From DAOUKH01 sp964291475 (GTDB taxonomy: Bacteria > Chloroflexota > Dehalococcoidia > SHYB01), in the NCBI GenBank assembly GCA_964291475.2, contig OZ220083.1:248001-312000 (forward strand): DNA of 64,000 bases, given 5' to 3'. Below, in pieces: positions 8,631 through 17,249 of this stretch (its first letter is position 1; every line of letters begins with the position of its first letter). The notes beneath the pieces are model-generated. The model did no database searches and had not been told where the DNA came from. It was given only the letters and a program-made list of their open reading frames with translations. The position numbers and the translations under genes were made by a program.

Positions 8631-9056
8631 ATGCACACCCAGCCCAGCGGTGCCGGCCGTCCCCGGATGGCCATGGGCGCGCGCAAGAAAAGGCGGAACC
8701 TCCCGCCGAGCCGGCGGAAGCACCGCTTCCTCCGGGAATTCAAACGCGTAGGCACACTGAGCGCCGGTCGTCGGGCCGCGGGAGTCTCCTGCAGCGAGAT
8801 GCTCAACTGGTTCAACGACGAGAAACTCCGTCGGCGCTTGTCCGAGGCGAAACTGGTCTTCACCGACCGCCTTGAAGAACTCCGTACCCACCGGATCATG
8901 GAAGAGGGCAACGCCGCGGCGCTGCGCTTCAAGCTGCGCGCCGAGCTCGGCGACAACTATGGCGGGCTGCCAAAGCCCCCTGCACCCGCCGAAGTCCTCA
9001 CCATGTGGCAGCAGGAGTTGGAAAGAGAGACTGGGAGAGCAAGCTCGGCCTTCTGA
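8631..9056 (+). CDS. Phage small-terminase-like helix-turn-helix protein (orphan)
   Basis: A basic 141-aa protein. After an Arg/Lys-rich start (ARKKRRNLPPSRRKHR) comes a pattern typical of terminase small-subunit homeodomain-like proteins: FLREFKRVGTLSAGRRAAGV, then a helix with W-F-N-D-E, RL-x-EA and DRLEE. It ends with an EGN-x-x-AL-x-F-x-L-R-AELGDNYGG segment resembling the EGN-AL-FLLK-RRP-YG ending of those proteins. Start ATG 8631 is the first Met of the domain; ATG 8667 or 8673 would still keep the HTH. No other phage gene is nearby, so it may be a domesticated or stray remnant. The function is inferred from pattern only. Confidence 0.6.
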   Translation: MHTQPSGAGRPRMAMGARKKRRNLPPSRRKHRFLREFKRVGTLSAGRRAAGVSCSEMLNWFNDEKLRRRLSEAKLVFTDRLEELRTHRIMEEGNAAALRFKLRAELGDNYGGLPKPPAPAEVLTMWQQELERETGRASSAF

Positions 9057-9258
9057 TCCCGCCGGGCCCGTGGGGCCGGCCGCCCTCTCCGGCGCGTCGG
9101 CCGCTCCTTCTCACTCTTTGATGAGATCGCACCCCTTAGCCCCAGTGCGCCTCCGCCGGCGGAGCATCGTCCCTCTAGGGGCGATTCCCGAATCGCCCGC
9201 TCCCCCACATCCGCCGGGCATAGGCCTCTAGAGGAGTGGGCGAATCAAATGTTCCCGC
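9057..9258. other. Short intergenic region with one palindromic repeat
   Basis: About 200 bases between the terminase-like gene and the convergent amidohydrolase. The only structure I see is a copy of the GGGCGATTC/GAATCGCCC palindrome with its CTAGGGG flank at about 9174-9200, in reverse orientation to the copies in the 57-58 kb array. It may serve both convergent genes as a transcription end. I see no coding sequence. Confidence 0.5.
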
Positions 9259-10956
9259 CTAGTTGTAATAGGTGCTGCGGAGGGTGCGGCCGGGCAGGTC
9301 GCCGGAGTGCTTGCCGCCCTCGATTAGCACCCGGCCGTTGACCAAGGTGTACTCGATCCCGGTGGCGTGCTGTACGAGCCGCGTCGCGCCGCCGGGCATG
9401 TCGTCGACGAACTCGCGGTCGCTGGCATCGACCGTCTGCGGGTCGAAGATGGTGATGTCGGCGGCGAGGCCCTCTCTGAGATAGCCCCGGTCGGTGATGC
9501 TCGACTCCTCGGCGGGAACGCCGGTGATCACCCGCACCGCATGCTCCAGCGTCATCGCCTGTTTCTCGCGCACCCAGTAGCCGAGCATTCGGGTGCAGAA
9601 GCCGGTGTTGACCTCGGTGATGAGGTGGGCCCCGGCGTCGGTGAATCCCGCCACGACGTGGGGCGTGTTGAGCAGCGCCGGAATCACGTTCTCGTCGGGG
9701 TTCCGCGAATCGAGCAGTCGCATCTGCGTACCAAGGTCCTCATCGAGGGCGATGTCGAACGCCGTGTCGAGGGGGTCTTTGCCAAGCTCGGCGGCGATGT
9801 CGCTGACCTTCATCATGTTGAACCGTTCGTACTTGGGCGTAGCCGCCTTGACGAGAACGATGCGGTCCCAGCGGGCGGGCAGCGCGGGCAGCGGGTCGGA
9901 CTTCATCTCCTCGCGCAGGACGTCGCGGGTCGCCGGATCGCGCATCGCCCGCAGCTTCTCCTCGCGGTCCAGCATCAGCACCTTTTGCCAGGAAGGGAAG
10001 CGGTCGAAGACGTTCGTGAAGCGGAAGTTGAACTCGAAGTCGTCCGGTTGCGTGGAGGCCAGAGCGAAGAAGGGGAAGCCCTCGGCCCGCAGGGCCTTGA
10101 AGTCGGCGAGGCGCGCCTTCCACGCGTCCGGCGCGTCCAGCGTGGCGGCCAGACCATTCCAGGTAACGGGCCGGCCGCTGATTTCGAAAAGCTGTTTCAT
10201 GCGGGCCCGCCCCTCGGCGCGGGCATAGGTGAACTCGGAGCCGGCGGCCATCTCCACGTAGCCGACCTTTTGCCCCTTCAGGACGGCGGCCAACTCCATG
10301 ATCTCTTCGAGCGCGGCGGCCCGGCTCGGGACGCGACGGCCGTCGCCGTCCCAATGCGAGAACCCCCGCGACGTCGTCAGGCCGACACCGCCCTCGGCGT
10401 GCGCCGCCGCGAGCGCCGCCTTCATTCGTTCCATCTCGTCGTCGGTGGCCTCGCGCTCTGAGGCGTCGGGGCCCATGACGTAGCGCCGGACCGCGCTATG
10501 CCCCACCTGAGCGATCGCGTTGACGCCGATGCCCTGGTTGTCCAGCGTGTCGAGATACTCGCCGAACGACTCCCACGGCCAGGGGAGCGTACGCTTGAGG
10601 ACACCGATGTCCATCCCCTCGACACGCGCCAGCATGCGCGCCATCCAGTCCTGGTCCTCCGGCTTGCAGGGCGCGATGGTGAAGCCGCAGTTGCCCATGA
10701 TCACGGTGGTGACGCCGTGCCAGCACGTCGAGGTGGCGATGGGGTCCCACAAGAGCTGCGCGTCGTAGTGCGTGTGCATGTCCCAGAAGCCGGGCGCGAC
10801 GGCGAGGCCGTCGGCGTCGATCACGCGGTCGGCGGTCTCCGTCCCGTTGCCCACGGAGGCGATCTTCCCGTCCTTCACCGCCACGTTGCCCCGGTACGCC
10901 GGCGCGCCGGTACCGTCGACGATCAGCCCGTCCTTGATGAGAATGTCGGCGCCCAT
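9259..10956 (-). CDS. N-acyl-D-amino-acid deacylase-like amidohydrolase
   Basis: A 565-aa amidohydrolase of the D-aminoacylase branch. The N-terminal beta domain (DILIKDGLIVDGTGAPAYRG) leads to the metal site PGFWDMHTHYDAQLLWDP. VIMGNCGFTIAPCKPED has the conserved Cys segment. Later come QVGHSAVRRYVMG, the metal ligands around VVAGFTDAGAHLITEVNTG, and a typical return strand (YTLVNGRVLIEGG). Relatives hydrolyse N-acyl amino acids or cyclic amides; the substrate here is unknown. Start is ATG 10956. It is a paralogue of the gene at 42664-44349. It is divergent from the CaiB fusion at 11096. Confidence 0.87.
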   Translation of the reverse strand: MGADILIKDGLIVDGTGAPAYRGNVAVKDGKIASVGNGTETADRVIDADGLAVAPGFWDMHTHYDAQLLWDPIATSTCWHGVTTVIMGNCGFTIAPCKPEDQDWMARMLARVEGMDIGVLKRTLPWPWESFGEYLDTLDNQGIGVNAIAQVGHSAVRRYVMGPDASEREATDDEMERMKAALAAAHAEGGVGLTTSRGFSHWDGDGRRVPSRAAALEEIMELAAVLKGQKVGYVEMAAGSEFTYARAEGRARMKQLFEISGRPVTWNGLAATLDAPDAWKARLADFKALRAEGFPFFALASTQPDDFEFNFRFTNVFDRFPSWQKVLMLDREEKLRAMRDPATRDVLREEMKSDPLPALPARWDRIVLVKAATPKYERFNMMKVSDIAAELGKDPLDTAFDIALDEDLGTQMRLLDSRNPDENVIPALLNTPHVVAGFTDAGAHLITEVNTGFCTRMLGYWVREKQAMTLEHAVRVITGVPAEESSITDRGYLREGLAADITIFDPQTVDASDREFVDDMPGGATRLVQHATGIEYTLVNGRVLIEGGKHSGDLPGRTLRSTYYN

Positions 10957-11031
10957 GCTCCACCCCTTCGTGCAGGTGGCGCCATCTTAGCACTGGTCGG
11001 CAGACGCAGGCCCCGGCGAGCCGCACCTCGT

Positions 11032-11061
11032 TTGACCCGTTCGGCGGGGCAAGGCTAGAGT
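11032..11061 (+). promoter_or_regulatory. Candidate sigma-70-type promoter for the CaiB fusion gene
   Basis: TTGACC (11032-11037), an 18-base spacer, then TAGAGT (11056-11061), ending 34 bases before the ATG at 11096. The same layout (TTGAC, 18 bases, TAGA or TATA) is seen upstream of ubiA and mraZ. Match to consensus is partial at the -10, so this is a candidate only. Confidence 0.4.
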
Positions 11062-11095
11062 ATCGCCGCCGGAGGAATGCCGGCGGGGAGCAGCC

Positions 11096-13489
11096 ATGTC
11101 AGCGCAAGCCTGCGACGGGATCCGAGTCCTCGACTTCAGCCGGGGGATGGGGGGCGCCATCGCCACCATGATGCTGGCGGACAACGGCGCGGACGTTATC
11201 AAGGTCGAGCCCCCCGGCGGGGCGCCGGAGCGTCAACAGCCCGCCTTCCTCCAGTGGGGCCGCGGCAAGCGCAGCGTCGTGCTCGACCTCAAGATCGGCG
11301 AGGGCGTCGACGCCGCCCGCAAGCTCGCGGCGACCGCGGACGTGGTGCTCGAGAACTTCCGCCCCGGCGTCGCCGACCGGATGGGTATCGGCTACGAGGA
11401 GTTGTCCAAAGAGAACCCACGCCTGGTCTACTGCTCGATCACCGGCTTCGGACCCAAGGGCCCCTACCGGGACATCAAGGGCTACGACTCGATCGTGGCC
11501 GCCAAGTCGGGCCGCATGAACTGGGTGCCGCCCTGGGAGCGGGAAGGCCCCGTGTTCGAGTCGCTGCCCCGCATGACCTACGGCTCCGGCCAGTTCGCGG
11601 TCCAGGGCATCCTCGCCGCGCTGCTCGCCCGCGACAAGACGGGCCGCGGGCAGCACGTCCAGACCTCGCTCCTGCAGGTTGTCACCGCCCACGCCATGGG
11701 CCAGTGGGCCGTTCCCGTGGGCGCGGAGGAGGAGGCCGCCGAGCGCCTCGGGGCGCGGCGGACGGGAGACAACCCGCACACCCAGATGCCCACCGGCTAC
11801 CAAATCGTCCAATGCAAGGACGGCGTCTGGATTCAGATGGCCTCCACCAGCGTGAAGATCTTCCGCTTCTTCATGGACCTCCTCGGGCTCGACTACCTCT
11901 ACGACGACCCCGCCTACCGCGACATGCCCTACGTCTTCCCCAGTGAGGACGACCGCAAGCGCGTCCACGGTCTGATCCGCGAGAAGATGCGCGAGAAGAC
12001 CTCGGACGAGTGGATGCAGATCTTCATCGAGAACGGCAACATCGGGGCCGAGCCCTACATCACGACCAAGGACTTCGTCCACCATCCCCAGGTCGAGGCC
12101 AACCACCTCTACTTCGAGGTCGAAGACCCGCGCGTCGGCCCCATGCGGCAAGTCGGCCCCATCGCCGAGATGACGGCCACGCCGTCGCGCGTCCAGGGCC
12201 CGGCGCCCGAACTTGGCGAGCACACCGACGCCGTCCTCGCCTCCCTACACCAGGCCGGGCCGTGGCGGACCGACCCTGAATCGGCAACGCCCGCCGGCCC
12301 CAAACCCCGCCTGCCGCTCGAAGGCTACACCGTTCTGGAGATGGCCTCGTACTACGCCGGTCCCTTCTCTACGACGCTGCTATCCGAAATGGGCGCCCGT
12401 GTCATCAAGATCGAGCCCGTCTTCGGCGACACCATGCGCCGCATCCACGAGGTCTCCCACAAGGCCATCCAGAACAAGGAGAGCATCGCGCTCGACCTGA
12501 AGACGCCGGAGGGTCGCGAGATTCTGTACCGCATCATCGCCAAGGCCGACGCGCTGATGCAGAACTTCCGCCGCAACACTTGGAAGAACCTGGGCCTCGA
12601 GTATGCAGACGTGCAGAAGGTGAACCCACGCCTCGTCTACCTCTTCGCCGCCTCCTATGGGAGCAAGGGCCCACAGGGCACCATGCCGGCTTTCCATCCC
12701 ACCGTCAGTGCCATCGCCGGGGCCGGCGTCCGCATGTCCGGCAAGGGCAACCCGCCCATGGACTCGATGCAGGGCGACCCCGACGCCGCAATCTGCGCCG
12801 CCACGGCGCTGCTCCTCGGCCTCCAGGCTCGGGAGCGCACCGGCAAGGGCCAATACATTGAGTCGCGGATGATCGCCAGCGGCAGCTACGGCACCTCCGA
12901 CTGGTTCATGGAGTACGAAGGCATGCCCGAGGAGCCGATGCCCGACGCCGACCAGCGCGGCTATCACGCCCTCCAGCGCCTCTACCAGACCAGCGACGGC
13001 TGGGTGATGCTCGACTGCCCGACCCAGCCCGAGTGGCAAGAGCTCTGCCACGCCCTCAACCGGGGCGACCTGATCGAAGACGACCGCTTCGCCTCGGCGA
13101 AGGGCCGCGGGGAGCACGACGTCGCCCTCGCTGCGGAGCTGGCCGCGGAGATGGGGTCGCGCGCCTCCCAGGAGGTCGAGGCCCTGCTGCTCGCCCGCGA
13201 CGTGGCCTGCGTCCGCGCCGACGACACGACCTGGGGCCGCTTCTACATCAGCGACCCGCAGATGGCCGAGAACGGCTTCCGCGTGCAGGCCAACTCGCCC
13301 GTCTTCGGCGGCGACTACCACCGGCACGGCCCCACCGTCTCCTTCTCGGACATGGAGACACGGACCGGACCGCCGTCGTTCATCGGCGAGCATACCCGCG
13401 CCATCATGGCCGAAGTCGGCTACTCCGCCGAGGAGATCGCCGATCTGGAAGGCCGGAATATCATCGCCCAGACCGACCGCTGGGCGTAA
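11096..13489 (+). CDS. Double-headed CaiB/BaiF CoA-transferase-like protein (two fused domains)
   Basis: 797 aa made of two CaiB/BaiF domains in tandem. Domain 1 (about 1-385) opens CDGIRVLDFSRGMGGAIATM and LADNGADVIKVEPPGG; domain 2 (about 400-797) opens LEGYTVLEMASYYAGPFSTT and ISEMGARVIKIEP-like sequence. In single-domain relatives the catalytic Asp/Glu lies just after the GxGQ-V-D-x-S segment. Here the equivalent segments read GQHVQTSLLQVV and GQYIESRMIASG, so Gln and Ala seem to stand at that place. The second fusion in this window (59258-61690) keeps Glu in both halves. If my alignment is right, this protein may be a non-catalytic or altered family member. Start ATG 11096 has GGGGAG upstream. 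Confidence 0.87.
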   Translation: MSAQACDGIRVLDFSRGMGGAIATMMLADNGADVIKVEPPGGAPERQQPAFLQWGRGKRSVVLDLKIGEGVDAARKLAATADVVLENFRPGVADRMGIGYEELSKENPRLVYCSITGFGPKGPYRDIKGYDSIVAAKSGRMNWVPPWEREGPVFESLPRMTYGSGQFAVQGILAALLARDKTGRGQHVQTSLLQVVTAHAMGQWAVPVGAEEEAAERLGARRTGDNPHTQMPTGYQIVQCKDGVWIQMASTSVKIFRFFMDLLGLDYLYDDPAYRDMPYVFPSEDDRKRVHGLIREKMREKTSDEWMQIFIENGNIGAEPYITTKDFVHHPQVEANHLYFEVEDPRVGPMRQVGPIAEMTATPSRVQGPAPELGEHTDAVLASLHQAGPWRTDPESATPAGPKPRLPLEGYTVLEMASYYAGPFSTTLLSEMGARVIKIEPVFGDTMRRIHEVSHKAIQNKESIALDLKTPEGREILYRIIAKADALMQNFRRNTWKNLGLEYADVQKVNPRLVYLFAASYGSKGPQGTMPAFHPTVSAIAGAGVRMSGKGNPPMDSMQGDPDAAICAATALLLGLQARERTGKGQYIESRMIASGSYGTSDWFMEYEGMPEEPMPDADQRGYHALQRLYQTSDGWVMLDCPTQPEWQELCHALNRGDLIEDDRFASAKGRGEHDVALAAELAAEMGSRASQEVEALLLARDVACVRADDTTWGRFYISDPQMAENGFRVQANSPVFGGDYHRHGPTVSFSDMETRTGPPSFIGEHTRAIMAEVGYSAEEIADLEGRNIIAQTDRWA

Positions 13490-13492
13490 CCG

Positions 13493-15124
13493 CTAGACCT
13501 CGTAGGCCACGCGGCCGCCGACGATCGTCATCGCGACGCCGATTTTGCCCAGTGCCGCGGGCTCAACCGTGAGCGGGTCCCCGTCCAGCACTACGAGGTC
13601 GGCGAGCTGCCCAGGGGCAATGCTCCCCTTCAGATGCTCGTCGGCTGCGGCGTAGGCCCCGCCCTCGGTGTGCAGGCGGAGCGCCGTCGATACGTCCACC
13701 GCCTCAGTGGGGTTGACCTCCGCGCCGCGCCGCGAGGCGCGAGTCACTGCTGCGGCGATGGCGTCAATAGGGCCGGGAGGGGCCACGGGCATGTCGGAGC
13801 CCAGGGCGACGCGCAGCCCGTCCTCCACCAGCGACCTGAGTGGGTGGAGCCGGGGATGCCGATCCCCGTCCACTTGCTGCAAGTAGCGATCGCCGTGCTC
13901 GTGGAGGAACCCCGGTTGCGCGACGACGACGATACCCGCGGCCCGAAGCCGCCGCGCCAGCTCCGGCGGACAGACGCCGCAATGTTCGACGCGATGCCGG
14001 TGATCATGGAGGCGCAGGCCGCCGCCTGCAACGTCCGCGGTGCGCTCCAGGGTTAGCCGGAGAAGTCCCTCGACCGTCTCCGCCACGGCGGCAAGCCCCC
14101 CTTCCTCGACGGCGTGGAAGGCGACTTGGTAGCCGGCGGCATGCGCGGGCCACGCCATTTCAAGCAGCTCCGCTACTTCGGGCAGCGTCCGCTCACCGGT
14201 CTCGTTCAACATGATCTTGACCGGGCCGACGCTTAGCCATGCGTCGCCGCCGCCGTAGCCGAGCTCCCGCTCGGCAAGCGCGTCAATGTCGCCGGCCCCG
14301 ACCATCTTAGACACGCGCAGGGGCAGCCGGTCTCGCCTACGCAGATCGTCAAGGACGTCCCACTGGCCGAGGGCGCCCTCGGGAGTTGCGTCTTGCAACG
14401 ACGTCACGCCAAGAGCAAGTAACCGACGAAATGCCTGGTCAAGGAGCCCTTCGATCTCGCCGGCAACCAGGGACGGAACACCCCGCGCACCAAGCTCGGC
14501 CTCCATTTCCTGGAGATAGCCGGTTAGTTCGCCCGATGCATCGCGCTCGATGGTCGCGCCGATCGGCTCCGGTGTCTCATTGCCGATGCCGAGCGCGCGC
14601 AACGCCGCGCTGTTCAGCACGGAGGCGTGGCCGGAGCGATGCGTCAGTTTGACGGGATGGCTCGGCGCGGCCTCGTCGAGCTCCCACCGTGTCGGCGCGC
14701 GCCCTTCCGTGAGGTGGAACTCGTCGTAGCCCCAGGCACGTAGCCATTCGCCTTCCCTTGCATCAGCGGATCGTTCCCGAATGGCGCACTGGATCTCGGC
14801 GATGGACGACACCGCCCGGGGGCTGCAATCGACCGCACCCAGGTTTGCGGCGTAGGCGAAGAGGTGCGTATGGGCATCGATGAAGCCTGGGACGACGCGC
14901 CGTCCCTCACAGTCGATTACCCGGGTCCCTGGGCCACGCACCGTGTCAAGGTCGCCCTCGCCGCCAACCCACTGCAGTCGTTCGCCCACCGCGCTGACCA
15001 GCGTCACCTCTGGTCCCGCCTTGCGGGGGAGGAAAAGCCGGGCGTTGTGCAGGACGAGATCGGCCTTCCGCACGCCGGAATCGGGTGGCGGGCTGACCAC
15101 AGGGAAGAGATCGCCGGCGGGCAT
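13493..15124 (-). CDS. YtcJ-like amidohydrolase (amidohydrolase_3 family)
   Basis: A 543-aa metal-dependent amidohydrolase. Features in order: N-terminal beta strands (KADLVLHNARLFLPRKAG), metal-binding VVPGFIDAHTHLFAYA, RSGHASVLNSAALRALGI, the later ligand segment HDHRHRVEHCGVCPPEL, and VALGSDMPVAPPGP with the catalytic Asp. It ends APGQLADLVVLDGDPLTVEP, typical of YtcJ-type proteins. The substrate is unknown. Its ATG (15124) overlaps the stop of the phosphatase gene by one base (TGATG), so the pair is translationally coupled. It converges on the CaiB fusion with only 3 bases between stops. Confidence 0.88.
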   Translation of the reverse strand: MPAGDLFPVVSPPPDSGVRKADLVLHNARLFLPRKAGPEVTLVSAVGERLQWVGGEGDLDTVRGPGTRVIDCEGRRVVPGFIDAHTHLFAYAANLGAVDCSPRAVSSIAEIQCAIRERSADAREGEWLRAWGYDEFHLTEGRAPTRWELDEAAPSHPVKLTHRSGHASVLNSAALRALGIGNETPEPIGATIERDASGELTGYLQEMEAELGARGVPSLVAGEIEGLLDQAFRRLLALGVTSLQDATPEGALGQWDVLDDLRRRDRLPLRVSKMVGAGDIDALAERELGYGGGDAWLSVGPVKIMLNETGERTLPEVAELLEMAWPAHAAGYQVAFHAVEEGGLAAVAETVEGLLRLTLERTADVAGGGLRLHDHRHRVEHCGVCPPELARRLRAAGIVVVAQPGFLHEHGDRYLQQVDGDRHPRLHPLRSLVEDGLRVALGSDMPVAPPGPIDAIAAAVTRASRRGAEVNPTEAVDVSTALRLHTEGGAYAAADEHLKGSIAPGQLADLVVLDGDPLTVEPAALGKIGVAMTIVGGRVAYEV

Positions 15125-15726
15125 CAGTCCGCGAGCGACTGGAGGTGTCTGGTGTCGTTGACCGCGAGCAACACCGCGCCGCCGCCAACGATACGAGCCG
15201 TCGTGATCGAGGTATTCGCCAGACGGAAGCGGAGCGGACCGGAGAATTCCATCCCAAGCAGAATGCAGAGCGCGGCGTTGATGAAGCCGCCGTGGGAGAC
15301 GACGGCAACCTTGCCGAGGTCCGGCGCGCCATCGAGGAACAGATCGCCAAGAACCCCGGCCGCGCGGACGTGCAGCTCGGTGGGACCCTCGCCGTTGCGG
15401 TCGCTGAAGTCCAGCACCGGAAGAACGTCGGGCCGGAAGTAGTCCTCCGAGCGGCGCTTGATCTCGCGATCGGGCAGGCGGGAGAACTCACCGACGTCGA
15501 TTTCGCGAAGCCGCGCATCGAAGCGTGGCTCACGGCCCGTGGCCTGGGCGACGGCCTCCGCCGTATCGCGCGCCCGGGGCAGCGTGCTCGAAAAGAGTTG
15601 ATCGATCCCCTCTTCGTCCAAACGGCGAGCCAGGGCGGACGCCTGACGGGCGCCGAGGGAGGTCAGGCCGTCGTTCGAGCCGTAACGGGCCTCGCCGTGT
15701 CGGATAAAGAGCAGGTCTGTAGGCAT
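15124..15726 (-). CDS. Histidine phosphatase family protein (phosphoglycerate-mutase-like)
   Basis: A 200-aa branch-1 histidine phosphatase. The phosphohistidine motif is LLFIRHGEARYG with His10. SSTLPRARDTAEAVA carries the conserved Arg, the acid is in LREIDVGEFSRLPDREI, and the second His is in VAVVSHGGFINAAL. The substrate could be a small phosphate ester such as a phosphosugar or an alpha-ribazole phosphate; sequence alone does not decide. Start ATG 15726. It lies upstream of the YtcJ-like gene with a 1-base overlap and is divergent from the antiporter gene across about 130 bases. Confidence 0.85.
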   Translation of the reverse strand: MPTDLLFIRHGEARYGSNDGLTSLGARQASALARRLDEEGIDQLFSSTLPRARDTAEAVAQATGREPRFDARLREIDVGEFSRLPDREIKRRSEDYFRPDVLPVLDFSDRNGEGPTELHVRAAGVLGDLFLDGAPDLGKVAVVSHGGFINAALCILLGMEFSGPLRFRLANTSITTARIVGGGAVLLAVNDTRHLQSLAD

Positions 15727-15855
15727 GCCGGGGACATTATAGGGAGCCCGGACGGGAGAGGAGGCCTGCCAATGCTATAATCGCCAAGGCTAGGCTCTCT
15801 CGCTTTGCATTTCACCTTGTACACGCACCTCATGTTCGCGCGCCTTCGATAGACC

Positions 15856-17226
15856 GTGCCCCTCGCGATTTTTCCCGCAGAATCGGACGTCGTCGAGACG
15901 CTCATGCGGCTGGCCTTCCAGCTTGCCGCAATCCTGCTCGCCGCAAAGGTCTTCGGCGAAATCTGCGACCGCTATCTGAAGGTCCCCTCCGTCATCGGCG
16001 AGCTGCTCGCCGGCGTCGCCATCGGCCCCTTCGCCCTCGGCCAGTTCGCGCTACCCGCCGACTTCGGGCCGCTGTTCCCGCTGCCCCTCGGCTACGGCAT
16101 GGAGGGCGGCCCGACGCTGCCCCTGTCCATCGAGCTCTGGTCCATCGGCCAAGTCGCGGCGATCGTGCTGCTCTTCCTCGCCGGCCTGGAAACGAACTCA
16201 AAGCTCTTCTTCCGCTACGCGGGGCCTAGCATCCCGGTGGCCGCCGGCGGCGTGATTCTCCCCTTCGTCTTCGGGGCGGGCGCCATCGCCTTCTTCGAGG
16301 ACGACATCGGCTTCGGCGACACCGAGGCCCTGTTCATGGGCGCGGTCATGGTCGCCACCTCGGTAGGCATCACCGCCAGAGTACTCGAGGAGCAACGCAA
16401 GCTCGACAGTCCGGAGGGCGTCACCGTACTTGCCGCGGCGGTCCTCGACGACGTCCTCGGCATCCTGGTGCTCACCGTAGTCATCGGCATCCACGCGAGC
16501 GGTTCGGTCAGTGTCGGCGAGATCGTTTGGATCGGGGCGAAGGCGGTCATCTTCCTCGCCGCCCTACTAGCAGTCGGGTTCCTGGGCCAGCGCCTTATCT
16601 CGAAGACCATCCTCTCGTTCCGCACCAACGGCGCCGCCATCGGACTTGCGTTGTTCCTGGCGCTTCTCGCCTCCGGCCTGGCGGAGACCTTCGGCCTGGC
16701 CATGATCATCGGCGCCTACGCCATCGGGCTGGCCCTCTCCGAGAGCCGTCTACGCCACGCCGTCGAGGAGAAGATGGGCACCCTCGCCAACGCCATCGTG
16801 CCGATCTTCTTCTGCACGATGGGGATGCTCGTCGACGTTACGTCGCTGGTGAACGCCATCGGCGTCGGCGCGGTGATCACAGTGTTGGCCATCATCGGTA
16901 AGGTCTTCGGTTCCGGTGTGCCGGCCCTGGGTGTCGGCTTCAACATACGAGGGGCGTCGAGAATCGGGTTCGGGATGCTGCCGCGCGGGGAGGTCGCCCT
17001 CATCGTGGCCGGCATCGGCCTTTCCAACGGCATCATCCAGCAGAACCTCTTCGATATCGCGATCATGATGACCATCGTGACCACGATCATCGCGCCCATC
17101 GCCCTGAAGCCACTCTTCACTAGCGGCGGATCAGGCCTGCGCAGGCCCGGACCGGAAGACGGAGACGAGGCTCCTCCCGACGGAGAAGAAACGCCATCCC
17201 CGGCACCCCACGAGGCCGAACACTAG
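15856..17226 (+). CDS. CPA2-family cation:proton antiporter
   Basis: A membrane protein of about 456 aa with roughly 12-13 hydrophobic segments, of the Na+/H+ exchanger domain type (CPA2, NapA/KefB-like). The typical first-helix segment is VPSVIGELLAGVAIGPFALG. AALLAVGFLGQRL and GLAMIIGAYAIGLALSESRL follow the usual pattern, and there is a charged acidic tail (EDGDEAPPDGEETP). There is no TrkA-N (KTN) domain, so it is the short form. The GTG start at 15856 has no good ribosome site; ATG 15904 (MRLAFQLAAILLAAKVFGE) is a credible alternative. It probably exports Na+ or K+ in exchange for protons. Confidence 0.85.
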   Translation: MPLAIFPAESDVVETLMRLAFQLAAILLAAKVFGEICDRYLKVPSVIGELLAGVAIGPFALGQFALPADFGPLFPLPLGYGMEGGPTLPLSIELWSIGQVAAIVLLFLAGLETNSKLFFRYAGPSIPVAAGGVILPFVFGAGAIAFFEDDIGFGDTEALFMGAVMVATSVGITARVLEEQRKLDSPEGVTVLAAAVLDDVLGILVLTVVIGIHASGSVSVGEIVWIGAKAVIFLAALLAVGFLGQRLISKTILSFRTNGAAIGLALFLALLASGLAETFGLAMIIGAYAIGLALSESRLRHAVEEKMGTLANAIVPIFFCTMGMLVDVTSLVNAIGVGAVITVLAIIGKVFGSGVPALGVGFNIRGASRIGFGMLPRGEVALIVAGIGLSNGIIQQNLFDIAIMMTIVTTIIAPIALKPLFTSGGSGLRRPGPEDGDEAPPDGEETPSPAPHEAEH

Positions 17227-17249
17227 CGTTCGGCCCCGCCTGATGCCGG

